From: a virus
Direction: 5' to 3' (one strand)
IMG/VR virus record: IMGVR_UViG_3300017962_000156
Location: 1-20,809 of that record
Length of the DNA: 20,809 nt
The notes beneath the pieces are model-generated. The model had not been told where the DNA came from, did no database searches, and worked only from the letters and a program-made list of their open reading frames with translations. Shown piece by piece: positions 7,012 to 14,270 of the stretch; the stretch's first letter is position 1; every line of letters begins with the position of its first letter. A program made the position numbers and the translations under genes.

Positions 7012-7293
7012 ATGGCTAAAGGCATGGCACATTTTACTAAAGATGGTACACCCTATTATGGTGAAGTTCATAAAATGCCAGATGGGTCAATACATAGTGG
7101 AAAGACACATACTAAAACATCCAAGAAGGTAATGCACTTTAAAGATTTATCTACTACAGCTAAAAATAAAGCAGGTGACAAAATGGCAAAAGATACATAT
7201 AAAGGAAGAAAGATGAAAAAAACTAAGTATATGTCTAAGGGTGGTGTTGTTCGTCAAAGATATGCAATGGCATCTAGTAAAAAGAAAAAGTAA
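7012..7293 (+). CDS. Small basic His/Lys-rich protein, unknown function
   Basis: This 93-residue protein starts directly after the previous stop codon and overlaps the next start by one base (TAATG), so it is embedded in a coupled run. The N-terminal half repeats a simple pattern: HFTKDGTPYYGEVHKMPDGS then IHSGKTHTKTSKKVMHF, with several His and two DG turns. This looks like a small beta unit seen in other marine phage proteins. The C-terminal half is Lys-rich and contains YMSKGGVVRQRYAMAS. The SKGG element resembles the beginning of the RGCG tails of its neighbours, but the RGCG itself is missing. No function can be assigned. Confidence 0.65.
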   Translation: MAKGMAHFTKDGTPYYGEVHKMPDGSIHSGKTHTKTSKKVMHFKDLSTTAKNKAGDKMAKDTYKGRKMKKTKYMSKGGVVRQRYAMASSKKKK

Positions 7294-7394
7294 TGGCTAT
7301 TGGTAGATCAAACATACCACAACAGATTACTAAACCTCCTCAAAAGAAAAAGCGTAAAAAGAAAGTTACATCTTATAAACGCAAAAAAGGATAA
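7293..7394 (+). CDS. 33-residue basic peptide
   Basis: This mini gene begins in the TAATG overlap with the preceding stop and encodes 33 residues, 13 of them Lys or Arg and none acidic. It begins MAIGRSNIPQQITKPP, and the rest is a Lys-rich tail. I recall short peptides beginning with GRSNIP.QITKPP in marine phage structural regions, often as the beginning of longer proteins, which supports it being real. The end lies 5 nt before the tail accessory gene. It completes the seven-gene basic cluster. Function unknown. Confidence 0.6.
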   Translation: MAIGRSNIPQQITKPPQKKKRKKKVTSYKRKKG

Positions 7395-7399
7395 ATTAA

Positions 7400-8074
7400 A
7401 TGGCGACTAGTGGAACATTTACATTTAATTTGGATATAGACGAAGTTATTCAAGAAGCAATGGAAATGATCGGAGGAGAACAAACTCTAGGTCATGAGCC
7501 AGCCTCCGCTCGTCGTTCTTTAAATCTAATGTTAAAAGATTGGCAGAATAGAGAAATTTTATTATGGACAACAGAAGCATCTGTTATATCTCTTTCTACA
7601 AGTACTACTTCATATCCTCTTAGTGATTCAACTATTGATACCTTGCAAGTTATTTTAAATAGAGATAATACTGATCTACCGTTAGATCGTATTTCTTATG
7701 AAGAATATTTACAAGTTCCTCGTAAAGGACAGACAGGTAGACCTACTCAATATACTGTTAAAAGAAATAGAGACAATCCTACAATATTTCTTTGGCCTAT
7801 TCCAGAAAATTCTACAGACAAATTAAAAGTAGAAAAAATTAGTGAACTTCAAGATATAAATAAATCAGCACTTCAGAATGCTGATATTTCTAAAAGATTT
7901 CTACCTTGTCTAACTGCTGGTCTAGCATATTACATGTCTATGAAAAGAGCAGGAGTTCCTGAAGGTAGAATTACAATGTTAAAACAAAATTATGAAGAGC
8001 TATTAGCAAGAGCTAACACTGAAGATAAAGAACGAGCTAGCATGTATATTAGACCAAGACTCGGATATATTTAA
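7400..8074 (+). CDS. Tail accessory protein, P22 gp4-like
   Basis: This 224-residue protein begins with an N-terminal helical block: DEVIQEAMEMIGGEQTLG, then ARRSLNLMLKDWQNREILLW near residues 36-55. A beta segment follows (TTSYPLSDSTIDTLQVILNR), then DRISYEEYLQVPRKGQTGRP, YTVKRN and IFLWPIPEN, and a C-terminal helical part with AGLAYYMSMKRAGVP. The pattern A..IG, then A...LN.ML..W...G/E I.LW, belongs to the P22 tail accessory factor (gp4) type, which binds under the portal and stabilises packaged DNA. It is unrelated in obvious sequence to the adaptor at 3070-3729 but shares the beta-plus-helical layout. The 3.7 kb between the two adaptors is filled by the first PP-loop gene and the basic cluster. 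Confidence 0.7.
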   Translation: MATSGTFTFNLDIDEVIQEAMEMIGGEQTLGHEPASARRSLNLMLKDWQNREILLWTTEASVISLSTSTTSYPLSDSTIDTLQVILNRDNTDLPLDRISYEEYLQVPRKGQTGRPTQYTVKRNRDNPTIFLWPIPENSTDKLKVEKISELQDINKSALQNADISKRFLPCLTAGLAYYMSMKRAGVPEGRITMLKQNYEELLARANTEDKERASMYIRPRLGYI

Positions 8075-8088
8075 TATAGAGTAGTATT

Positions 8089-8367
8089 ATGGCAACAAAT
8101 AAAAATGCTAAAGGACTTTGTGATACTTGTGGATTTGCATATCCTTTAAGAGTATTGCGTATGAATAGCTACGGAATGCTGGTTTGCCCTGAAGATTTTG
8201 AGGGAAACTTTGATTTAAAAAATCATCCACAAAATAGAACTCCTAATACAAGAGATGACGAAACCCTTCGTAATCCTAGACCTCCTCTTAATAATGATAG
8301 AAATGTTGCTTGGCAACTAGCTACAACTGAGTGGGAAAACGAAACAACTGAATGGAATATGGTTTAA
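8089..8367 (+). CDS. Small Cys-motif (zinc-ribbon-like) virion-region protein
   Basis: This 92-residue protein has a CDTCGFAYPLRVLRMNSYGM segment followed by LVCPEDFEGN and HPQN. That gives three clear cysteines (CxxC plus one downstream) and nearby His, as in a small metal-binding knuckle. I recall marine phage proteins with the same C..CGF.YPL.....W.G..VC...FE..HPQ order between the tail accessory gene and the fibres; their role is unassigned. The C-terminal third is Asn/Pro/Arg-rich and then W/E-rich (TTEWENETTEWNMV). Its stop shares one base with the start of the fibre gene (TAATG). A structural or chaperone role for the tail is possible. Confidence 0.65.
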   Translation: MATNKNAKGLCDTCGFAYPLRVLRMNSYGMLVCPEDFEGNFDLKNHPQNRTPNTRDDETLRNPRPPLNNDRNVAWQLATTEWENETTEWNMV

Positions 8368-10316
8368 TGAGTAAACTTACTGGAAACTTAATTGCAAATA
8401 CATATAAACAACTCCTGCAGGTTGGATCAAATAATACGGGTCTAACATCAACTGAACAAACTGTTCAGGATGGATCAGGAGAAAACTCTGCTTTAAAACT
8501 AAGTAAAAGTGCTGTAGATATTAATGGAACATTTAAACTTAATGGTGTTGCAATTACAACCAATGCATCAGCTATTAATGCAATTACCGATCTAACAGGT
8601 ATTACAGGTCTTGTTGCAGTAAGTAGTGGAGATGTATACGGCAGGACACTTACTGCAGGTACAGGTATAACAATTGGTAATGGAGATGGTACTGAAGGAA
8701 ATCCTACTATTGCTGTAAGTTTAGCTGACACAACAATTAATGTTGCTAAAGTTTCTGCATCTGCCGCTACATTTAATGACATTGTTAGTGCAGGATTCTT
8801 TGTAGGTGATGGTTCAGGTCTTGTCAATGTTCCTTCTGCTGAAGGTGGTACTGTTAAGTTTATTGAAGCAGGTACTGGTATTAAAATTACAGTTGATGGT
8901 GCAGTATCAAGTAATATTCCTGTAAGTGGTACAATACTTGTTTCTGCAGACCAAAACTTTGGTACAGTTTCAGTTAGTACTGCACTAGCAGTTACAGGAT
9001 CAGCTTTATTTAATGTTGTATCTGCTACTTCATATTATGGTGATGGTTCAAATCTTACAGGTGTTACACAAACTTCAGTATCTAATTATACTGTTAATCA
9101 GTTAACAGTTGTAAGTGCAGCTAGTTTTCCTGATGATGCTACATTAAATTTTGGAACAGGAAATGATTTACAAATAGTTCATAATGGTCTTAATTCTGTA
9201 ATTAAAGAAAGTGGAACTGGTAGTTTATTTGTTCAAAGTAATGAAATTAAATTAACAAATACTGGTTCTTTTTCAATGCTTACTTTAACAGATGGTCAAG
9301 ATGCAGTTTTTCCATATGGTATTCAAGTAAGTGGTACAGTTAGTGCTACATCATTTATAGGACCAACGATTACTTCAATTAATTCTGTAATTTCAAACGT
9401 ATCTGCTCTTACTTCTGTAAATGCAGCAGCCATTACAAGTATCAATACAGTCATTGACGGATTTGATTTTGCAACTTCTGCCGAACTTGCAGCAGTTTCT
9501 TCTGCACTAGCAACTAGCATTGCTACTGCAAATACAAGAATTACTTCAGTAAGTGACTATGCTGTAGCACTTTCAGCTACTCTTGCTACAAGTATTGGTA
9601 ATTCTAATTCGGCTATAACTTCTATTAATGCTATTCTTGGAGATGGTAGTAACTTTGCTACAAGTGCAGAACTAGCTACAGTATCTGCTGCTCTTGCAAC
9701 AAGTATAGCTACAGCAAATACTCGCATAACATCTGTTAGTGACTTTGCGGTAGCGTTGTCTGCAACAATGGCAACTAGTATAGGAACTGCTAATACTCGA
9801 ATAACTTCCGTTAGTGATTATGCGGTAGCACTATCCGCAACTCTAGCCACAAGCATTGGAACTAGATTAGCCATTGCAAATAATCTTTCAGATTTAAATA
9901 ATGCTGGAACTGCTAGAACGAATCTTGGAGTGGCAATTGGAAGTGACGTTGAGGCTTATGATCCTGATATATTAAAGGCTGATACGGCAGATGAATTAAC
10001 TGCTGGATTTAGTGCTGCTGCTTATAATGCAGGTACACAGACTACTGGTACTTACACACCTGATGTTGATAATGGAAATTTCCAATATACAATTAATGGT
10101 GGCGCACATACATTAGGTGTTCCTAGTAAGAATTGTACGATGGTAATTTTATATAAGAATAATGCTAGTGCAGGAACAGTAACCACTTCTGGTTATACTA
10201 AAGTAGACGGAGATACAATTTCCACTACCGATGGAGATGAGTTTTTCTTTTATATTACAAGAGTAAATGACGGTACAACTACATTCTCTATGTTGACTGT
10301 AAAGGCACTACAGTAA
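8367..10316 (+). CDS. Long tail fibre protein with coiled/beta repeats
   Basis: This 649-residue product starts at ATG 8367 (MSKLTGNLIANTYKQLLQVG) in a TAATG overlap; ATG 8352 is in frame but lies within the previous gene. The N-terminal part, with VQDGSGENSALKLSKSAVDI, is typical of fibre attachment regions. The shaft is rich in Ser/Thr/Ala/Val with repeated GDGS.L.NV or GDGSNLTGV turns. Three 25-residue repeats (9525-9860) look like trimeric coiled or beta units. NNLSDLNNAGTARTNLGVAI is the well-known phage tail-fibre repeat. The C-terminus (YNAGTQTTGTYTPDVDNGNF to FSMLTVKALQ) is a compact beta domain I have seen ending other marine fibres. It probably contacts the host surface or carries the adhesins encoded next. 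Confidence 0.8.
   Translation: MSKLTGNLIANTYKQLLQVGSNNTGLTSTEQTVQDGSGENSALKLSKSAVDINGTFKLNGVAITTNASAINAITDLTGITGLVAVSSGDVYGRTLTAGTGITIGNGDGTEGNPTIAVSLADTTINVAKVSASAATFNDIVSAGFFVGDGSGLVNVPSAEGGTVKFIEAGTGIKITVDGAVSSNIPVSGTILVSADQNFGTVSVSTALAVTGSALFNVVSATSYYGDGSNLTGVTQTSVSNYTVNQLTVVSAASFPDDATLNFGTGNDLQIVHNGLNSVIKESGTGSLFVQSNEIKLTNTGSFSMLTLTDGQDAVFPYGIQVSGTVSATSFIGPTITSINSVISNVSALTSVNAAAITSINTVIDGFDFATSAELAAVSSALATSIATANTRITSVSDYAVALSATLATSIGNSNSAITSINAILGDGSNFATSAELATVSAALATSIATANTRITSVSDFAVALSATMATSIGTANTRITSVSDYAVALSATLATSIGTRLAIANNLSDLNNAGTARTNLGVAIGSDVEAYDPDILKADTADELTAGFSAAAYNAGTQTTGTYTPDVDNGNFQYTINGGAHTLGVPSKNCTMVILYKNNASAGTVTTSGYTKVDGDTISTTDGDEFFFYITRVNDGTTTFSMLTVKALQ
9525..9860 (+). repeat. 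Three 25-codon protein repeats in the tail fibre
   Basis: Copies at 9525-9599, 9711-9785 and 9786-9860 encode TANTRITSVSD[YF]AVALSAT followed by [LM]ATSIG. Copies 1 and 3 are identical over 25 residues yet 15 of 25 codons differ synonymously. A second, partial unit (FATSAELA.VS.ALATSIA) precedes copies 1 and 2. Confidence 0.85.
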
Positions 10317-10317
10317 C

Positions 10318-11094
10318 ATGACTTTTCCAATACCTATAGTTCAAGGTGGTATTACAATATTTGATACTGGAACTATTATCACAATTTCTGCTAATACTGC
10401 TGATTATAATTTAAGAAATGATCTTGTAAATAATTATAGTTGGGATGGCACAAGTGCTATTGATGTTACTCTGAATATTAATTCAGGCATAAATGTTAGA
10501 GCAACTACAACAGGAACTGCAGCTATTACAGCCGACCTTGTTGCAGGTTCTAATTTAACAATTAACAATAGCGGAACTATAGCAGGAAGAGGTGGTGCTG
10601 GAGGTAATGGTGGCAATCCTAATGGTGGAACAGGTGGGGCTGGTGGAAACGCTATTGATCTTACAAATCTAACTTGTGTTATTAACAATGCTTCGGGAGC
10701 TAACATTGCTGGTGCCGGTGGTGGTGGCGGTGGAGGTGCTGGCGGCACAGGTGGAGGAAGTTATGACACAGAAACAGGGTGTATCGGACAAGTTTCATTC
10801 AGTGGAGGTGCAGGTGGTGCAGGAGCAAGCACCGATAATCCCGCTACTAATAATGCAACTACTGGCAGTGCGGGATCAAGTAATTCTGGTGGGACTGGCG
10901 GAACTGGAGGTACTGGAGGAAGTTGGGGAAATGTTGGAGCAACTGGAGGTACTGCTTCGGCAAACCCACCTACCCAATGTCGTTCAACTGGAAGTCCCGG
11001 TAGTGGTGGTGCTGCAGGTAAAGCAATTTCTGTAGGGTCAGGTGCGTCTAATACCTTAAATAATTCTGGAAACGTGTACGGGGCTACAAGTTAA
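10318..11094 (+). CDS. Glycine-rich putative receptor-binding adhesin (copy 1)
   Basis: This 258-residue protein has an N-terminal beta part (LVNNYSWDGTSAIDVTLNIN, then ADLVAGSNLTINNSGTIAGR). Dense glycine runs follow (GGAGGNGGNPNGGTGG, AGGGGGGGAGG, GGTGGTGGTGGSWGNVG) with interleaved strand-like pieces such as CVINNASGANIAGAG. It ends GASNTLNNSGNVYGATS. Long Gly-x and GG runs bounded by N-N-S-G-I turns resemble the polyglycine type II helix sandwich of gp38-type adhesins and glycine-rich fibre tips in other phages. I infer a receptor-contacting tip or fibre-chaperone adhesin. The next gene is a clear paralogue. The start is 2 nt after the fibre stop with no strong ribosome binding site, so it is probably coupled to the fibre. 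Confidence 0.65.
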   Translation: MTFPIPIVQGGITIFDTGTIITISANTADYNLRNDLVNNYSWDGTSAIDVTLNINSGINVRATTTGTAAITADLVAGSNLTINNSGTIAGRGGAGGNGGNPNGGTGGAGGNAIDLTNLTCVINNASGANIAGAGGGGGGGAGGTGGGSYDTETGCIGQVSFSGGAGGAGASTDNPATNNATTGSAGSSNSGGTGGTGGTGGSWGNVGATGGTASANPPTQCRSTGSPGSGGAAGKAISVGSGASNTLNNSGNVYGATS

Positions 11095-11095
11095 A

Positions 11096-11851
11096 ATGTC
11101 TATTTTATTTTTTGGAAGCAGACGATTTAGAGGTCAAACATTAAATATCACTTCAGATACAGAAAATTATAATCTGTCTAATGTTTTACAAGGTAGTTAT
11201 GGTTGGAATGGTGTAGACCCCATTGACGCTACGGTTGTTATTAATAGTGGTGTAAATGTTTTTAGCCAAGTTACTAATGTACCAGCATTTACTGCTCATC
11301 TTGTTGCAGGAAGTAATTTTATTTTAATTAATAATGGTAACATTATTGGTAGAGGTGGATTAGGTGGTAGTGCTGGTGGTGCTGGCGATAACGGTGGTGC
11401 AGGTGGAAATGGTGGAGATGCTATTAGTTTAGAAAATATTACCGCATCTATTAACAATGCTTCAGGCGCAAACATTGCCGGAGGTGGTGGCGGTGGTGGC
11501 GGGGGAGGAGGATACCAAACCTGTAATCTATATGATAGTGAATTTCAGGATTGTAATGATTGTATTTATCTAGTAGGAGGTAATGGAGGTAAGGGTGCAA
11601 GCTTTGATGTTCCTCCTACCAATACTAATACAAGTGGATCATCGGGAGCAGCTTCTACTGGAGGAGCAGGAGGAACTTGGGGTAATGTAGGTGCAGGGGG
11701 TGCAGGAGGAAGTGGTCCTGCAGGTATTGTAAACTGTAGAGTTATTGGATCAGGTGGACCGGGAGGTGATGCAGGAAAAGCAGTTAGATTAAATTCAGGT
11801 GCATCGGTAAACATAACAAATAACGGAAATATTTATGGAGCTACATCGTAG
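11096..11851 (+). CDS. Glycine-rich putative receptor-binding adhesin (copy 2)
   Basis: This 251-residue protein is a paralogue of the gene before it. It has the same N-terminal strand pattern (GSYGWNGVDPIDATVVINSG, AHLVAGSNFILINNGNIIGR) and the same boundaries ASINNASGANIAGGG and GDAGKAV. The end GASVNITNNGNIYGATS is almost the same. Between these landmarks are poly-Gly runs (GGGGGGGGGGG near residue 130) and a Cys-containing loop (CNLYDSEFQDCNDCIYLVGG) that differs from copy 1 (ETGCIGQVSFSGG). The conserved frame and variable loops are what one expects of host-range determinants. Only one base separates it from copy 1 and the next gene begins right after its stop, so all are in one transcript. 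The exact role (tip or accessory adhesin) is inferred. Confidence 0.65.
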   Translation: MSILFFGSRRFRGQTLNITSDTENYNLSNVLQGSYGWNGVDPIDATVVINSGVNVFSQVTNVPAFTAHLVAGSNFILINNGNIIGRGGLGGSAGGAGDNGGAGGNGGDAISLENITASINNASGANIAGGGGGGGGGGGYQTCNLYDSEFQDCNDCIYLVGGNGGKGASFDVPPTNTNTSGSSGAASTGGAGGTWGNVGAGGAGGSGPAGIVNCRVIGSGGPGGDAGKAVRLNSGASVNITNNGNIYGATS

Positions 11852-12436
11852 ATGTTATTTTTAAACAATTACACTTACATTGCACCTCAAAATAGTTTAT
11901 ACTATTACGAAGTAGATAACACAGGAAACCAATATAAAGTACCTAAAAATAGTTCAGCATGGATTATTAATAAAGAAAGTGTATCGGTTAAGAATTCGGG
12001 TACATGTTTTGGTGAAGTTATTATTACTATATATGGGTACACACCACCAAATAGAACTGCTCAAATTAATTTAAATACTTATTTACCTTATATTAATGGG
12101 TGTAGTACAAATAATATCTTACCTCCTATTCGATCTGGTGATCCTTGTATGCAATTATTAAAGATACCTGCTGGATGCTCAGAACAAAAACATCACATTC
12201 ATTCAACAGATAGAGTGGTATATGTTTTATCGGGGAGAGGTACAGCAGTTTCAGGTGTAGGTTCTAATGTAGAGAGATATAAATTAGTTGAAGGCAAAAC
12301 TTTAATTTTAAATGCTATGGAGCCACATCACTTTGAAACAGACGATGAAGACTTGATTGTTGTTCCTATGCATATATGGTCTAGTACTAATGAAGAATTT
12401 AACCATCCTATGATGTTGGGAACACATATTGTCTAA
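11852..12436 (+). CDS. Cupin-domain protein in the fibre region
   Basis: This 194-residue protein has an N-terminal beta-rich part of about 95 residues without a recognised fold and a C-terminal cupin domain near residues 105-178. Cupin motif 1 is present as HHIHSTDRVVYVLSGRG, with HxH at 115/117. Motif 2 is EGKTLILNAMEPHHFE, with His at 159-160. The three-His metal set is therefore there, but the Glu expected in motif 1 is Arg121. Cupins of this kind bind Fe, Mn or Ni and may be enzymes, sugar-binding proteins or structural domains. In this place, between adhesins and the second PP-loop gene, it could be a fibre-associated domain or an enzyme acting on a virion or cell-surface substrate. GGAG at 11837-11840 lies 11 nt upstream; the start directly follows the previous stop. 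Confidence 0.7.
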   Translation: MLFLNNYTYIAPQNSLYYYEVDNTGNQYKVPKNSSAWIINKESVSVKNSGTCFGEVIITIYGYTPPNRTAQINLNTYLPYINGCSTNNILPPIRSGDPCMQLLKIPAGCSEQKHHIHSTDRVVYVLSGRGTAVSGVGSNVERYKLVEGKTLILNAMEPHHFETDDEDLIVVPMHIWSSTNEEFNHPMMLGTHIV

Positions 12437-12566
12437 AAAATATATTATATATACACTAAAGTTTTTTGGTTTATGTTTTGTTTTTTATGGTTGTTTTGCG
12501 TATTTTCAAGAACAAGTTAGAGTAATAGTGCAGCTTCATCAATTGGAAAAGAGTTTTATAAAATGA
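12429..12566 (+). CDS. 45-residue membrane peptide (TTG start)
   Basis: This short gene fills the apparent gap before the second PP-loop gene. TTG 12429 is the only normal start in frame, since an in-frame stop lies at 12411-12413. GGGAA (12418-12422) is 6 nt upstream. The product begins MSKKYIIYTLKFFGLCF, has one hydrophobic segment near residues 5-24 (YIIYTLKFFGLCFVFYGCFA), then a charged amphipathic end (EQVRVIVQLHQLEKSFIK). This fits a single-pass inner-membrane peptide with a basic N-terminus. It overlaps the cupin gene by 8 nt and the PP-loop start by ATGA, both signs of coupling. Holin-like or anchor roles are possible, but no family is recognised. Confidence 0.65.
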   Translation: MSKKYIIYTLKFFGLCFVFYGCFAYFQEQVRVIVQLHQLEKSFIK

Positions 12567-14269
12567 GTTTAGTATTAAAAAGAATAGATAATCCAATACC
12601 GGGAAGTGATAAATCACCTTCTGATATTGAACTAAAGGTTATGGTTCTCAATACAGATAAGACAGCCTTTGAAGAACAGTGGAAAGATTTACCAACTGTT
12701 AAAAAAGTTGTTTTAGAAAGATTTAATAATCAATATATAAAAATTAGAGATTGGTATTTTCCAGAACCTGAAAGCATTACACAAGTTGAACAATTCCTTA
12801 GATCAGAAATAACTACAAATCAAGCAACTACAGTTATAGGAAATACTAAAGAAGAAAAAGTTGACAATGCATTACAACAATTTAAGAATAATGCATATAG
12901 ATTATTTATTGAGAAATTATATCAAACTAGACGTCAAGAAATTTTAGATGCTACTGATCCTCAAACTTGTGTAGATATTTTAAATAATCAAGATGAATTT
13001 ATTAATCCTGTATCTGAAGAAGAATGTATAGATTGTGCAATTCTTTTACACACTGCAGTAGGTGTTGGAAAAATTAAAAATATTTTCGGTCAATTAGATA
13101 TTGATTGTGGTATAAAAGTTTTAGATAAATTTGTTGATATATTTAATTTTGAAACTCAGACATCGGTTGATGTATCAACAGATGGACTAGGTGATAAATT
13201 AATTTTTGCTCGTCCAGATTTTTTAAGAGTTGGATCGGGTGAATATAAAAAAACAACTTTAGATGCTATAGGAGGAGATATTCATTGTCTTTGGACTCCT
13301 AATGATCGAACAAATACTTTATCTAGTAATTTAAAGTTAGAGGGTAATCCAATACCTGATGCTACAGGATTTACAAAAACCTTTATAGAGGTAGCAGATG
13401 AAACAGGTGTAAATCTATGGAATGAAAATAAAGAAATAAAAGTATACTGGAGTGGTGGAATAGATAGCACAGTAGCATTAGTAAGTCTACTAAAATCTAA
13501 ACCGTCTGATTGGCACGATAGATTAAAAATTATTTATACTGACGCTTCTATTGAAGAGTATTCTTTATTTTGGAATAATTATATTGATGGGAAAATTCAA
13601 ACAGAAAAAGTTGTAGAACCAGTAAAAGACCCTGATAAATATTACATGGATAAACCTTTTTTCTCTCCCATTCTAAAACACATTGAAAATAATTTAGGTA
13701 CTGGTATATCTGTTACAGGTGAATGTGGCGATCAACTTTTTGGCTCATCAGGATTGATGTCTCATCCTGAACTATTTCTTATGACGGTAGATGAATTTTT
13801 AAAAGAAAAATATCCTGACAACATAGATGAAATAAAATTATTTAATTCTAAATGTCCTTATACTATATCATCTATTAAGGATTTATTTTGGTGGTGGAAT
13901 TTTAATTTAAAATGGGATGAGGTAAGTTATAGAGCACTATCCCTTGTTAAAAATAAAAATTATTTAGCTAACTCTCGTCCCTTCTTTAGAACTGATGATT
14001 TTCAAAAATGGTCTATTTCAAATCCTGATAAAAAGATTAAAGATACTTTAGCGTCATATAAATTTACAGCAAAAGATTACATCTTTGATTATACTTCAGA
14101 TGCAGATTATAGAGATAAAAAATTAAAAATTGGTTCTTTAAAAGTTAGATGGGGAAGCACTATAGCAATAGATAATAATAATAATATTATTTATGTTGGA
14201 GATACCTCAACTAATACCGACTTGTTAAAAGATAAATATGGAGATTCACTACAAAGGTTTATTAATTAA
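12563..14269 (+). CDS. Asparagine-synthetase-like PP-loop protein with unknown N-terminal region (paralogue 2)
   Basis: This 568-residue protein has two parts. Residues 1 to about 285 match nothing I know: charged, helical (LQQFKNNAYRLFIEKLYQTR) and then beta-rich, and not a class II glutaminase because no N-terminal Cys2 is present. Residues from about 290 form the synthetase domain: VYWSGGIDSTVALVSLL with SGGIDS at 297-302, a GECGDQLFGS block with Asp390, DLFWWWNFNLKWDEV and FRTDDFQKWS. The motifs are better preserved than in the copy at 3944. Known relatives make asparagine, beta-lactams, lasso-peptide isopeptides or amides through an acyl-adenylate. The substrate here is unknown. The ATG is in an ATGA overlap with the membrane peptide gene. 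AT-rich (row 14041-14100 is 27% GC by hand count). Confidence 0.75.
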   Translation: MSLVLKRIDNPIPGSDKSPSDIELKVMVLNTDKTAFEEQWKDLPTVKKVVLERFNNQYIKIRDWYFPEPESITQVEQFLRSEITTNQATTVIGNTKEEKVDNALQQFKNNAYRLFIEKLYQTRRQEILDATDPQTCVDILNNQDEFINPVSEEECIDCAILLHTAVGVGKIKNIFGQLDIDCGIKVLDKFVDIFNFETQTSVDVSTDGLGDKLIFARPDFLRVGSGEYKKTTLDAIGGDIHCLWTPNDRTNTLSSNLKLEGNPIPDATGFTKTFIEVADETGVNLWNENKEIKVYWSGGIDSTVALVSLLKSKPSDWHDRLKIIYTDASIEEYSLFWNNYIDGKIQTEKVVEPVKDPDKYYMDKPFFSPILKHIENNLGTGISVTGECGDQLFGSSGLMSHPELFLMTVDEFLKEKYPDNIDEIKLFNSKCPYTISSIKDLFWWWNFNLKWDEVSYRALSLVKNKNYLANSRPFFRTDDFQKWSISNPDKKIKDTLASYKFTAKDYIFDYTSDADYRDKKLKIGSLKVRWGSTIAIDNNNNIIYVGDTSTNTDLLKDKYGDSLQRFIN

Positions 14270-14270
14270 A

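Noticed and set aside
10434-11035. Proline-rich minus-strand frame and a Val/Leu-rich plus-strand frame over the first adhesin
   Set aside because: Both are products of glycine codons read in other frames; there are no start signals, and the annotated frame has a conserved paralogue next to it.
10318-11851. Collagen-like fibre proteins
   Set aside because: Gly runs do not keep the strict G-x-y period with Pro; they fit polyglycine adhesins better.
12437-12562. Intergenic promoter or terminator in the AT-rich gap after the cupin gene
   Set aside because: No pair of -35/-10 elements with good spacing and no stem with U-run; the stretch is explained by the coupled membrane-peptide gene.
12563-14269. 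QueC-type 7-deazaguanine synthesis enzyme
   Set aside because: The PP-loop is compatible, but the GECGDQLFG block and WWW.FN segment point to the asparagine synthetase group; QueC zinc cysteines are not seen and no partner genes are in the window.
5084-14269. Lasso-peptide or other RiPP system (PP-loop cyclase plus RGCG peptides)
   Set aside because: Attractive because of cyclase-like proteins and repeated tails, but no leader-peptidase or recognition element is seen, and I recall RGCG tails in phages without such enzymes.
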